A DNA stretch of 64,000 nucleotides from Paenibacillus spiritus. GTDB taxonomy: Bacteria > Bacillota > Bacilli > Paenibacillales > Paenibacillaceae. The notes below the pieces were generated by a model. It was not told the DNA's origin and ran no database searches. It was given only the letters and a program-made list of their open reading frames with translations. The stretch covers positions 58,634-122,633 of the forward strand of contig NZ_VYKK01000013.1 of assembly GCF_008710135.1 (NCBI RefSeq). The letters run 5' to 3'. Made by a program: the position numbers and the translations under genes. Below, one piece after another: positions 51,675 through 59,382 of this stretch (its first letter is position 1; each line of letters opens with the position of its first letter).

Positions 51675-52583
51675 CTAGGAGCCGAACCGCTGCCGGTATC
51701 CGCATTTGCGGCACAGTTCCTCCACCGCTTCCCGCCGGGAGAACCCGTCAACCAGCCGGTTGGCCCGCTCGCTCTCCACAATCTCCGAGAACGGCTGCTC
51801 ATGGACATTGCCGAGATTCAGGACACCCTCGCCGTCCAGACAGCAGGGAACGACGGTGCCATCGACCAGAATCGCCGCCTGGCTGCGCAGGGCATGGCAG
51901 AAGCCGTGTCCGTCGTCTTCCGGAGCCGTCAGGCTCGGCCAGCGGAATTCATGGTCCTGATTCAGATAAATCCGCTCGGCAATGCGCACCCCGCTTCCGG
52001 GAGCGACTCTCTCCTCAATCCGGTAATCCAGTCCGAACGCCTGCTCCAGCACCTCCAGCGTAGCGCGGTTGCGCTGACGCTGCCGGTTCGTCAGATTGTC
52101 CGGCGTCAGGTTCCAGAGGCGGAAGGAGATGAGAACGCCCTGGTCCGCAGCCGTCTTCGCAAAATCAATAACGGTCCGCAGGTACCCCTCCCGATTCTCC
52201 GACCCGGCGTGTCCGTCGAAGCTGTGCAGCGAGAAGTTCATCTGCCGGAGGGCCGGCTTGCCGAGCAGCTTGTCCGCATTCTTGACGATCAGCGTTCCGT
52301 TGGTCGTTATGTTCACCTTGAACCCTTTGGCATGCGCCAGATCCAGCAGTTCATGCAGGCGGGGATGCAGCAGCGGCTCTCCTTTGACATGCAGGTAGAT
52401 ATGCGACGTATGCGGCCGAATCTGATCCAGTATGGAAGCGAACTGTTCGGTGCCGATAAACTTGGCCTGCCGCTCCGTCTGCGGGCAGAAGCTGCATGCC
52501 AGATTGCAGACGCTGGTAATCTCGATATAAACCTTCTTGAAGGTCTTGCGCATCGCCGTTCCCGGCATCGCTTGGCGGATCAT
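51675..52583 (-). CDS. Radical SAM/SPASM protein
   Basis: About 302 residues. The [4Fe-4S] motif CxxxCxxC is in SVCNLACSFCPQT (26-33 from the chosen start). Strand/helix pattern and NITTNGTL follow; a C-terminal SPASM-like cysteine set (VPCCLDGEG and CRKCGYRQRF) should hold an auxiliary cluster. I chose the ATG at 52581-52583 because it overlaps the TGA of the oxidoreductase gene (ATGA); a GTG at 52592 is possible. The tight link suggests that the two enzymes work in one pathway. No peptide substrate gene seen. Confidence 0.88.
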   Translation of the reverse strand: MIRQAMPGTAMRKTFKKVYIEITSVCNLACSFCPQTERQAKFIGTEQFASILDQIRPHTSHIYLHVKGEPLLHPRLHELLDLAHAKGFKVNITTNGTLIVKNADKLLGKPALRQMNFSLHSFDGHAGSENREGYLRTVIDFAKTAADQGVLISFRLWNLTPDNLTNRQRQRNRATLEVLEQAFGLDYRIEERVAPGSGVRIAERIYLNQDHEFRWPSLTAPEDDGHGFCHALRSQAAILVDGTVVPCCLDGEGVLNLGNVHEQPFSEIVESERANRLVDGFSRREAVEELCRKCGYRQRFGS

Positions 52584-53575
52584 TCCGCCCACCGGTCCGC
52601 CGCGTATTTCAGGCCGATCTGCTTCCGCGCTTCCTCCATAATCTCCGATACCACCAGCGAACAGGCATGCGAATTGACCGCGCTCTGCCGCTCGCCTTGA
52701 CGGATCAGCCGGATGAATTCCTGAATTTCATAATACATCGGCTCGAACGTCTGCGGATGGGACAGCACCTCGGTGCTGCCGTCGCGGTAACGGATCTTGA
52801 CCTCATACGGCTGGTTGATCTTGTCGATCACCATCGTTCCGTTCTCGCCCTGGATTTCAGCGGGAAGGTAGGAATCCGTGATTTTGGAATACGACACGAC
52901 CGCATCCATATCCGGGTACCCCATAAGAATGCTTCCCTCGCCGTCCACCCCTGACCCGAGCATAACGCCGACAGCCTTGACTGTATCCGGACGCCCGAAC
53001 AGAACCGCCATCGGATACAGGCAGTATATGCCCAGATCCATCAGCGCACCGTTGGAGAACTCCGGTCTGAAGGCATTCATCACATTGCCCTGAAGATAGG
53101 CATCGTAACGGGACGAATACTGGCCGTAGCTTGCACAGTAGCGGCGAATCCGGCCCAGCTTGTAGAGGTTGTCCTTCACGACGCCGAAGTTCGGCATCAG
53201 GGTAGACTTCATCGCCTCCATGAACGTTACGCCGCTGCGCTCTGCCGCTTCAATCATCGCCCGCAGCTCATCGCTGTTGGAAGCCGCCGGCTTCTCGCAC
53301 AGCACATGCTTGCCGTGGTTCATGCAGAGAATGGCCTGCTGCGCATGCAGCGAATTGGGGCTTGCAATATAAACGGCATCCACCTCGGGGCTCGCCGCCA
53401 TATCCGCAAGATCCGTATAGATCGAAGCGCCCGCATACTTCTCCGCGAAATCCCGGCCCTTCTCCTCGCTTCGCGAATATACGGCCGAGAGCACGAACTC
53501 TTCATTCTCCAGCGCAGACTGCACGAACCGGTCCGATATCCAGTTGGTCCCGATGACTCCGAATCGAATTCTCAT
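52580..53575 (-). CDS. Gfo/Idh/MocA-family oxidoreductase (second copy)
   Basis: 331 residues. Rossmann start IRFGVIGTNWISDRFVQSAL, YIASPNSLH, then CEKPAASN (about 93-100) and MDLGIYCLYP, all typical of the family and of the dihydrodiol-dehydrogenase branch. It shares its domain plan with the gene at 16015-17019 but is clearly diverged. ATG after AGAGGGAG. Its stop overlaps the start of the radical SAM gene. Substrate unknown; a sugar or cyclitol is likely. Confidence 0.9.
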   Translation of the reverse strand: MRIRFGVIGTNWISDRFVQSALENEEFVLSAVYSRSEEKGRDFAEKYAGASIYTDLADMAASPEVDAVYIASPNSLHAQQAILCMNHGKHVLCEKPAASNSDELRAMIEAAERSGVTFMEAMKSTLMPNFGVVKDNLYKLGRIRRYCASYGQYSSRYDAYLQGNVMNAFRPEFSNGALMDLGIYCLYPMAVLFGRPDTVKAVGVMLGSGVDGEGSILMGYPDMDAVVSYSKITDSYLPAEIQGENGTMVIDKINQPYEVKIRYRDGSTEVLSHPQTFEPMYYEIQEFIRLIRQGERQSAVNSHACSLVVSEIMEEARKQIGLKYAADRWAE

Positions 53576-53608
53576 AAGACTCTCCCTCTTTATCTGGTAT
53601 CTTCACAC

Positions 53609-53651
53609 AGAAAGAAACGGCGAACGCTCTCTGCGGCGGCACCGTTTCTGC
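53609..53651 (-). terminator. Weak terminator after thrC
   Basis: AGAAACGG / CCGTTTCT arms with a long GC-rich loop; TTTCTG follows on the minus strand. Confidence 0.5.
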
Positions 53652-53667
53652 TATGGTTATCCTCTCG

Positions 53668-55059
53668 TTATCCAAAAAATTCGATCAGCCGGGCCGTAAC
53701 CTCGGCTTTGTCATTGTCCACTATCGTCTGCACCTGCGGCAGCTCGGACAGAGCGGATATCGGCGCCGGGAATTCCTGGCGGATATCCAGCAGCGAGATC
53801 GCTTCGTCGAACTTCGCCGGATGCGCCGTTGCGAAAGTAATGCCGATCTCCCCGGCTCCGTTATGGGCCTCGTAGGCGGCTACGCCGCAGGCCGTATGCG
53901 GATCGAGCAGATAGCCTTTCTCCCGGCTGTACTTCGCGATCGTCTCCAGACAATCCCCGTTCGTGACGCCAAGCGCCGCAAAGTCGGCCTGTACCCGCCG
54001 AAGCTCCTCGCCTTCCGCTGCAATCCGGCCTTCGGTCTGAAGCTCCTTCATGCGTTCCGCTACCGCCGCGCCGTCTTCATTCAGCAGATAATACAAGTAG
54101 CGCTCGAAGTTGCTCGCCACCTGAATGTCCATCGACGGGCTGTGCGTCTGGGCGAATTCCCCCGGCTTGTACTCGCCGGTCTTCACGAACCGCTCCAGAA
54201 TATTGTTCTCGTTCGTGGCAATAATCAGCTTGCCGATCGGCAGCCCCATCTTCTTGGCCAGATAACCCGAGAAGATGTTCCCGAAGTTGCCCGAAGGCAC
54301 GCTGATGTTGACCGTGCGTCCCTTCGCCTCTTCGGGCAGCTGCAGGAAGGCGTGGAAGTAATACACCGTCTGCGCCAGAATGCGGACGAAATTGATCGAG
54401 TTGATGGCCCGAAGGTGGTATTTGGCCTTGAATTCCAAATCGCCGAACAGCTCCTTGATGATCCGCTGGCAATCGTCGAAATTGCCTTGGACGGACAGGT
54501 TCAGCACATTGGCGTCGTCCACGGTCGTCATCTGGAGCTCCTGCACCTTGCTGACCTTGCCGTTCGGGTGCAAAATGCAGATCTTGATGCCTTCTTTGCC
54601 GCGTACGCCGGCAATCGCCGCCGCTCCGGTGTCGCCGGAGGTCGCGCCGAGAATATGGATAATTTCGCCGCGGGTGCGGGAGATATAGGAATACAGCTCG
54701 CCGATGAATTGCAGCGCGACGTCCTTGAACGCAAAGGTAGGCCCGTGGAACAGCTCCAGCACATACAGGGAATCGTCGATACGGCGCAGCGGCGCCACCT
54801 GCGGATCGCGGAACGACGCATAGCTCCGGTTCACCAGTTCTTTCAGATCCTCTTCCGGAATTTCACCGTTCGTATATAAGGAGAATATCTTCAGGAACAA
54901 TTCCTGAAAGGACAAAGAACGCCATTCTTCCAGTGTCTCCGCGTCCACAGCCGGAATCTCCGCCGGAACGAGCAGCCCTCCGTCATCCGCGAGCCCCATA
55001 AGGACCGTATCGATGAAGCCGATTCCCTTCACGTTGCCTCTAGTGCTGATATATTCCAC
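53668..55059 (-). CDS. thrC: Threonine synthase (long form)
   Basis: 463 residues. Starts MEYISTRGNVKGIGFIDTVL. The PLP lysine is K112 in PTFAFKDVALQF; LGATSGDTGAAAIAG binds the phosphate and VSVPSGNFGNIFSGYLA follows in VNISVPSGNFGN. Length and motifs match the longer Escherichia coli/Clostridium type, not the roughly 350-residue Bacillus ThrC. Makes threonine from O-phosphohomoserine. I chose the GTG at 55057-55059 after GGGGGGAT. No hom or thrB nearby. Confidence 0.94.
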   Translation of the reverse strand: MEYISTRGNVKGIGFIDTVLMGLADDGGLLVPAEIPAVDAETLEEWRSLSFQELFLKIFSLYTNGEIPEEDLKELVNRSYASFRDPQVAPLRRIDDSLYVLELFHGPTFAFKDVALQFIGELYSYISRTRGEIIHILGATSGDTGAAAIAGVRGKEGIKICILHPNGKVSKVQELQMTTVDDANVLNLSVQGNFDDCQRIIKELFGDLEFKAKYHLRAINSINFVRILAQTVYYFHAFLQLPEEAKGRTVNISVPSGNFGNIFSGYLAKKMGLPIGKLIIATNENNILERFVKTGEYKPGEFAQTHSPSMDIQVASNFERYLYYLLNEDGAAVAERMKELQTEGRIAAEGEELRRVQADFAALGVTNGDCLETIAKYSREKGYLLDPHTACGVAAYEAHNGAGEIGITFATAHPAKFDEAISLLDIRQEFPAPISALSELPQVQTIVDNDKAEVTARLIEFFG

Positions 55060-55144
55060 GCTTATCCCCCCGATTAGCCACTTTTTAACCCCTATATTAA
55101 CACGTTTGTGCACTAAAGTCCGCAAAATCCGTTCAGTGATCTGT

Positions 55145-55648
55145 TCAGCGGCGGAGATCCTGCTGAAGCTCCTTCCAGACAGTCTTGTTGCTGTATTTCT
55201 TCTCCACGCTGACGTCTGTCCCGAACCAGTCGGGCGGCTGGAAGCTCTCCGCTTCCTCCAGCGATCCGAACTCCACTTCCACGACCATCAGGTTCAGCTG
55301 GCTGTACAGATCGATCTCGACCGTAACATCCCCCCATTTGCCCGTGTGCCGCTCCTTCAGCAGGGGAACCGCCCGCACCGCATCTACCATCTGCTTATAG
55401 ATGCCTGCCGTGATCGAGACTTCCACTTCCTCCCTGCTGATGCCGAGCCCGTTCTTGAAGGTGTGGGTGTACACCGTCTCCCCGGTGTCCCGGTCAGTGA
55501 TTTTGCGGACCCGAAGCTCCTGGGGACCATCGATGGCGAGATAAGTCTGTTCCATCGCTTCCCGGCTCTCGATCCGAAGCTGCCCTTCGTCGATCAGCCG
55601 CTGCGGATATTCCGGCAGCAGGAATTTGCGTTCAATCTCCTGTCCCAT
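55145..55648 (-). CDS. CYTH-domain (triphosphate tunnel) protein
   Basis: 167 residues. The N-terminal signature ExExK is present as E4-x-E6-x-K8 in MGQEIERKFLL. Alternating charged strands (ELRVRKI, VYTHTFKNG, VEIDLY, MVVEVEFGS) build the eight-stranded tunnel that binds triphosphate and metal. Family members are inorganic triphosphatases, thiamine triphosphatases or adenylate cyclases; triphosphatase is most likely. I chose the ATG at 55646-55648 (AGAAGG nine bases upstream), dropping a spurious extension of 31 residues. Confidence 0.92.
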   Translation of the reverse strand: MGQEIERKFLLPEYPQRLIDEGQLRIESREAMEQTYLAIDGPQELRVRKITDRDTGETVYTHTFKNGLGISREEVEVSITAGIYKQMVDAVRAVPLLKERHTGKWGDVTVEIDLYSQLNLMVVEVEFGSLEEAESFQPPDWFGTDVSVEKKYSNKTVWKELQQDLRR

Positions 55649-55737
55649 TGTTCTTTGCCTTCTTTCTCCGGCCGCTAAGGCGCGTATAATGTCGAATGTG
55701 TCGGATTCAACCATTGTATGTGGAGGACCCGAGGAAG

Positions 55738-56214
55738 TCAATGCAGGCTCCCGCCCGTTACTTTGCCCCGAATGGCCTCATCTGCGATCCGCCCGATCAT
55801 CCGGCTGTCCAGGCTGTCCATGCGGTTGTCGCCCAGTACATAGTAGCCGGCCGTACCCGTTGAAGACTTCCCGCTGGGGTCATCCGTATTCTCCGCTTCA
55901 TACGTTTCCCGCGCCTGCGCTCCGAGATAAGATTCTTCCAGCACCTTCCCGTCAATCCATACCGTCCCTCCCCGATTTTCGACGCGTTCTCCCGGAAGAC
56001 CGACGACCCGCTTGATATAAGACTTTCCTTCTGCCTGGAACAGAATCAGATCCCCCCGCCGGACATCGTGATTCTTATAGTAGCGTTTGTCCACCTTGAT
56101 CCGTTCTCCTGCATGAAGAGCCGGTTCCATGGAAGAACCGTCTACCGTATAGACCGCCGTACCCGAGAACACAGACAGAATCAATGCCGTCATCAGCATC
56201 GTCAGGAACTTCAT
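55738..56214 (-). CDS. Signal peptidase I
   Basis: About 158 residues, a short S26 enzyme. One N-terminal membrane segment (about 4-22), catalytic Ser in DGSSMEP (S28) and catalytic Lys in YIKRVVGLPGE (K68), then YYVLGDNRMDSLDSR (box E), all conserved. Cleaves signal peptides on the outer face of the membrane. I chose the ATG ten bases after AAAGGAG. Paenibacilli carry several copies; this one stands alone. Confidence 0.94.
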   Translation of the reverse strand: MKFLTMLMTALILSVFSGTAVYTVDGSSMEPALHAGERIKVDKRYYKNHDVRRGDLILFQAEGKSYIKRVVGLPGERVENRGGTVWIDGKVLEESYLGAQARETYEAENTDDPSGKSSTGTAGYYVLGDNRMDSLDSRMIGRIADEAIRGKVTGGSLH

Positions 56215-56356
56215 CTCTGACACGCTCCTTTTTTCTATTCTTTCCTATACTCTATCACGGCATGAGGGGCTTTAGTGTACGCGCCGCTCCGTTTTTTGCT
56301 ACAATAGAAGAATCGGCGCCGCGGGGCGCCAGTTCACACAGACGGAGGCAGGCGGC

Positions 56357-57136
56357 GTGAATTACATCGTACTGGACATTGAATTCAACGGGCGGAAGTT
56401 CGCCAGTGAGCACCCCATGGAGGTCATTGAGATCGGCGCCGTGCGGCTGAATGATTCGCTGGAGATTGTCGATGAATTTTCTTCCCTCATTAAGCCCATA
56501 TATTTCTCTACCCTCAATTCCTTCATTCGCAAAAAAACCGGGATTCCGCAGGAGGATATCGACGTCGCTCCCCGTTTCCCGAAGGTCATGGCCGCATTTC
56601 GCCAATGGCTGGACGCCTGCCCGGGCGATACCCTCTTTCTCACCTGGGGCGGCGAGGATATGAAACGGATCATCCAGGATGTGCGGATGCACAAGCTGGA
56701 TGAGGCTTACTGGATGGAGGCTCTTTACTTTGATCTGCTCAAGGGCCTCGTCCGGGCCCGCGGTCTTAAGAACGACGTCAGCGTCGAGAGCGCCATGGAA
56801 CTGCTGGGCCTCTCGCCCGAAGGCTCTGCGCACCGGGCGCTGGACGACGCGCGCATGACGGCGGACATATTTCGCGCCCTGTTCGGCGAACTGGATTTTG
56901 AGCGCTCACAGCACTATGTGGACACGTTCACCAACGCCAAGGAACGCAAGACGGTCAAGCTCGCGATTAAGGCCATTCAGGCCCAGAAAGTGCAGCCGAC
57001 CTGGGAGCTTGTAGCCGAACATTATTTTACTGGCAAAGTTTCCATGGACGACCCGCGAAAAGAAGCCGAGCTGCGGGCCATTTTTGAAGCGGAAATGCAC
57101 AAGAATCCCCGGCAGGGCGGCCCCGCGGGGAGCTAG
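56357..57136 (+). CDS. DEDDh 3'-5' exonuclease
   Basis: 259 residues. D7 and E9 in VLDIEFNG, D101 in GGEDMKR, and H159/D164 in HRALDDARMTADI complete a DEDDh active site. It resembles the ERI-1/KapD-like exonucleases more than DnaQ. The C-terminal 80 residues are helical and basic. GTG start (56357) eight bases after GGAGG. Role in RNA or DNA trimming is inferred from the family. Confidence 0.92.
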   Translation: MNYIVLDIEFNGRKFASEHPMEVIEIGAVRLNDSLEIVDEFSSLIKPIYFSTLNSFIRKKTGIPQEDIDVAPRFPKVMAAFRQWLDACPGDTLFLTWGGEDMKRIIQDVRMHKLDEAYWMEALYFDLLKGLVRARGLKNDVSVESAMELLGLSPEGSAHRALDDARMTADIFRALFGELDFERSQHYVDTFTNAKERKTVKLAIKAIQAQKVQPTWELVAEHYFTGKVSMDDPRKEAELRAIFEAEMHKNPRQGGPAGS

Positions 57137-57150
57137 AACGGAAGCCGGAG

Positions 57151-57184
57151 AGCCGTCAGTGTCATTCACGCTGACGGCTTTTTT
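57151..57184 (+). terminator. Intrinsic terminator
   Basis: AGCCGTCAG / CTGACGGCT stem followed by six T, directly after the exonuclease gene. Confidence 0.92.
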
Positions 57185-57205
57185 CATTGGATTCTGCCTT
57201 ATCGC

Positions 57206-57236
57206 TTGACCTTCACGCCGCGTCAACCTGTATTCT
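57206..57236 (+). promoter_or_regulatory. MerR-type promoter with 19-bp spacer
   Basis: TTGACC (57206-57211) and TATTCT (57231-57236) are separated by 19 bases, the over-long spacer that MerR activators untwist. The arms TTGAC and GTCAA (57207-57210 region and 57222-57226) form a dyad over the -35/spacer. It lies 24 bases before the regulator's own ATG, so it is probably autoregulated. Confidence 0.75.
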
Positions 57237-57259
57237 GCAGACAAGAGGAGGCGGTCGCC

Positions 57260-58018
57260 ATGGAGTATACCGTACAGAAGCTGGCCAGACTTGCGGGTGT
57301 AAGCGCCCGCACTCTGCGCTATTACGACGAAATCGGCCTATTGCGTCCGGCAAGACTCACCTCCTCCGGGTACCGCATTTACGGCTCCCGCGAGGTGAAT
57401 CTGCTCCAGCAGATTCTGTTCTACCGCGAACTGGGACTCGACCTGGACAGCATCAGCCGAATCGTAACCTCGCCTTCGTTCGACGCTGTCCAGGCGCTGA
57501 GGGAGCACCGGGCCAGACTGCTGGACCGAAGACAACAGCTGGATCTGCTGATCGGGAACGTAGAGCGGACTTTGGCGGATCGCGAAGGGAGAATCGCAAT
57601 GAGCGACAAGGACAGATTTGAAGGGTTCAAGCGCCGGCTCGTTGAAGACAATGAACAGAGTTACGGCAGGGAGATTCGGGAAAAATACGGGGATCAGGCG
57701 GTAGACCGCTCCCATGATCGAGTCCTGAACAGGACCGAAGAGGAGCATACCGCTGCCCTGCGGCTGCAGGACGAGCTGTTCGCTGCGCTGGAAGAAGGCA
57801 TGGATGAGGGCAGCCCGTCGGGCGAAGCCGCCCAGAGAGCGGCAGACCTTCACCGGCGGTGGCTGAGCTTCTATTGGAACAGCTACTCCCAAGAAGCGCA
57901 TGCCGGCCTGGTCCGAATGTATACGGACGACGAGCGTTTCACCGCCTTCTATGACAGCCGCCGACCGGGGATGACGGCTTTCCTCCGGGATGCCGTGCTG
58001 GTCTATACGGCGAAGTAA
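57260..58018 (+). CDS. MerR-family regulator with TipAS domain
   Basis: 252 residues. An N-terminal MerR winged helix (YTVQKLARLAGVSARTLRYYDEIGLL) with a long dimer helix, then a TipAS antibiotic-binding domain (about 125-250, with LHRRWLSFYWNSYSQEAHAGLVRMYTDDERF readable in blocks). In Streptomyces TipAL the domain binds thiopeptides; related proteins such as SkgA and Mta sense other compounds. ATG at 57260 after AAGAGGAG. A MerR-type promoter precedes it and no pump gene follows, so its regulon may be itself only or elsewhere. Confidence 0.93.
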   Translation: MEYTVQKLARLAGVSARTLRYYDEIGLLRPARLTSSGYRIYGSREVNLLQQILFYRELGLDLDSISRIVTSPSFDAVQALREHRARLLDRRQQLDLLIGNVERTLADREGRIAMSDKDRFEGFKRRLVEDNEQSYGREIREKYGDQAVDRSHDRVLNRTEEEHTAALRLQDELFAALEEGMDEGSPSGEAAQRAADLHRRWLSFYWNSYSQEAHAGLVRMYTDDERFTAFYDSRRPGMTAFLRDAVLVYTAK

Positions 58019-58034
58019 GTTAGATCTTCTAAGA

Positions 58035-58067
58035 CAAAGACGCGCAGTTCCTATCTGCGCGTCTTTG
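58035..58067. terminator. Bidirectional terminator
   Basis: CAAAGACGCGCAG / CTGCGCGTCTTTG between the convergent MerR and aroD genes. Confidence 0.88.
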
Positions 58068-58171
58068 CCCTGTGCCCGAGAGAGTCTTATCCTGTTGTCC
58101 GGATGGCTGCGCGCTATCCGGCTCGCCAGACGGTCGCTTCGACCGGCACGAAATTACCCTCCGCCTCCTTG

Positions 58172-59020
58172 CTATAACCCTGCGCCCAGCAGTTCCAGCG
58201 TGCGCCGCACGTCCGGCAGCGGAAGCTGGCCCGGAGCGGAAGGGACTCCTGCCGCCGCGAACGTTACCGCCGAGCCGAACACCTCGCCGGCGATACGGGT
58301 AACGGCGCCCAGTCCCGCCATGGACATCGTAATGACCGGCTGGCCGGGATAGCGCTCCCGCATGAGAACCGTTGTCTCCAGCAGCTTCAATACATCGCGC
58401 GGAGCCTGCGGCATAACCGCGATTTTGGGGAGATCTCCGCCAAGCCGAAGCGCCAGCTCCAGGCGGCGCATCATCTCTTCCGCCGGGGGGGTTCCGCCAA
58501 AATCATGATTGGACACAATCGTCTTCGCTCCCGCCGAACGAATCTCTCCAATCAGACTTCCAATGGTCTCCTCGCCGCCGCTGAACAGCTCGATATCTAC
58601 CAGGTCCGCCAGTCCGCTTGCGGCCGCCGCCCGGTTAAGCGCCGCATAATGCCCGGCCGCAATCTCCCGCTGTCCGCCCTCGCGCAGAGACCGGAAAGTG
58701 AATACCAGCGGCAGATCGGCAATGGCGGATCGGATTCCTGCCAGAACGGACAACGCGGCCTCCACGCTTGTACAGCCCTCAAAGTGATCGACCCGCCATT
58801 CGATCAGGTCCGGCCCCAGCGCAGCTGCGGCGCCCGCTTCTTCCAGCAGGCGTCCGGCCGTTTTTTCGGTCAGCGATACACAGATCTTGGGCTGTCCCTC
58901 GCCGATCACCACCCCGCGAACCTGAAGAGCAGAATGCTCCTTGCCTTCAACCAAGCCTTCTGTGGACGCTGCACGTTCCTCCGGCTCCGGCCTTCTTTGT
59001 TCTTCCTTCAATCTTCTCAC
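58172..59020 (-). CDS. aroD: 3-dehydroquinate dehydratase, type I
   Basis: 282 residues. Schiff-base Lys K199 in GDLPKIAVMP, catalytic His H172 in TIVSNHDF, DLIEWRVDHFEG and a C-terminal MSMAGLGAVTRI show a class I dehydratase, which makes 3-dehydroshikimate in the shikimate pathway. About 30 charged residues precede the domain, an unusual extension. The GTG at 59020 lies only three bases after AGGAG, and a TTG three codons further in lies at 12, so the exact start is open. No other aro gene nearby. Confidence 0.93.
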   Translation of the reverse strand: MRRLKEEQRRPEPEERAASTEGLVEGKEHSALQVRGVVIGEGQPKICVSLTEKTAGRLLEEAGAAAALGPDLIEWRVDHFEGCTSVEAALSVLAGIRSAIADLPLVFTFRSLREGGQREIAAGHYAALNRAAAASGLADLVDIELFSGGEETIGSLIGEIRSAGAKTIVSNHDFGGTPPAEEMMRRLELALRLGGDLPKIAVMPQAPRDVLKLLETTVLMRERYPGQPVITMSMAGLGAVTRIAGEVFGSAVTFAAAGVPSAPGQLPLPDVRRTLELLGAGL

Positions 59021-59178
59021 GAGCTCCTCTCTGCCGGCTTTGACTCGCCGCTGCCGCTTTGAGCTTTACAGCCTGCTCTCCGGCTCTTCATACCGTTATC
59101 TTTGCTCCTTACCGTACCCCAAATCGCCGCCGATTGCCAGCAAAATCAGCTCAGTGCCTGGCTGAAAACAGCAGTTGC

Positions 59179-59188
59179 GCAAACGTTT
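59179..59188. promoter_or_regulatory. LacI-type operator half (upstream copy)
   Basis: GCAAACGTTT shares ten bases with the perfect palindrome at 59305-59316 and lies 126 bases before it, a layout that would allow looping. Confidence 0.5.
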
Positions 59189-59234
59189 TTTCCTAATCTC
59201 GTCTGCACAGCCCCAAATGTAACAAAATTATCGC

Positions 59235-59262
59235 TTGAACTTTATCCAATTTGTGCTAATAT
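59235..59262 (+). promoter_or_regulatory. Promoter of alpha-glucan phosphorylase gene
   Basis: TTGAAC (59235-59240), 16-base spacer, TAATAT (59257-59262) with TGC before it (extended -10). The 363-base gap between aroD and this gene holds nothing else but the two operator-like sites. Confidence 0.6.
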
Positions 59263-59304
59263 AGTATCGAAATCGCTTACAGACGGATTTCTTCCGATGT
59301 TTGA

Positions 59305-59316
59305 GCAAACGTTTGC
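59305..59316 (+). promoter_or_regulatory. LacI/CcpA-type palindromic operator
   Basis: GCAAACGTTTGC is a perfect palindrome with the central CG step usual for LacI-family sites. It lies about 45 bases after the -10 box, where binding would block transcription. It is not a standard cre site, so a MalR-like sugar repressor encoded elsewhere is more likely. Confidence 0.7.
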
Positions 59317-59382
59317 ACCAAGAATGGCTTGGATTTCATTTTGCACTTTTAATTTTGTAAGAAGATTAGGAGGCTTATATCA

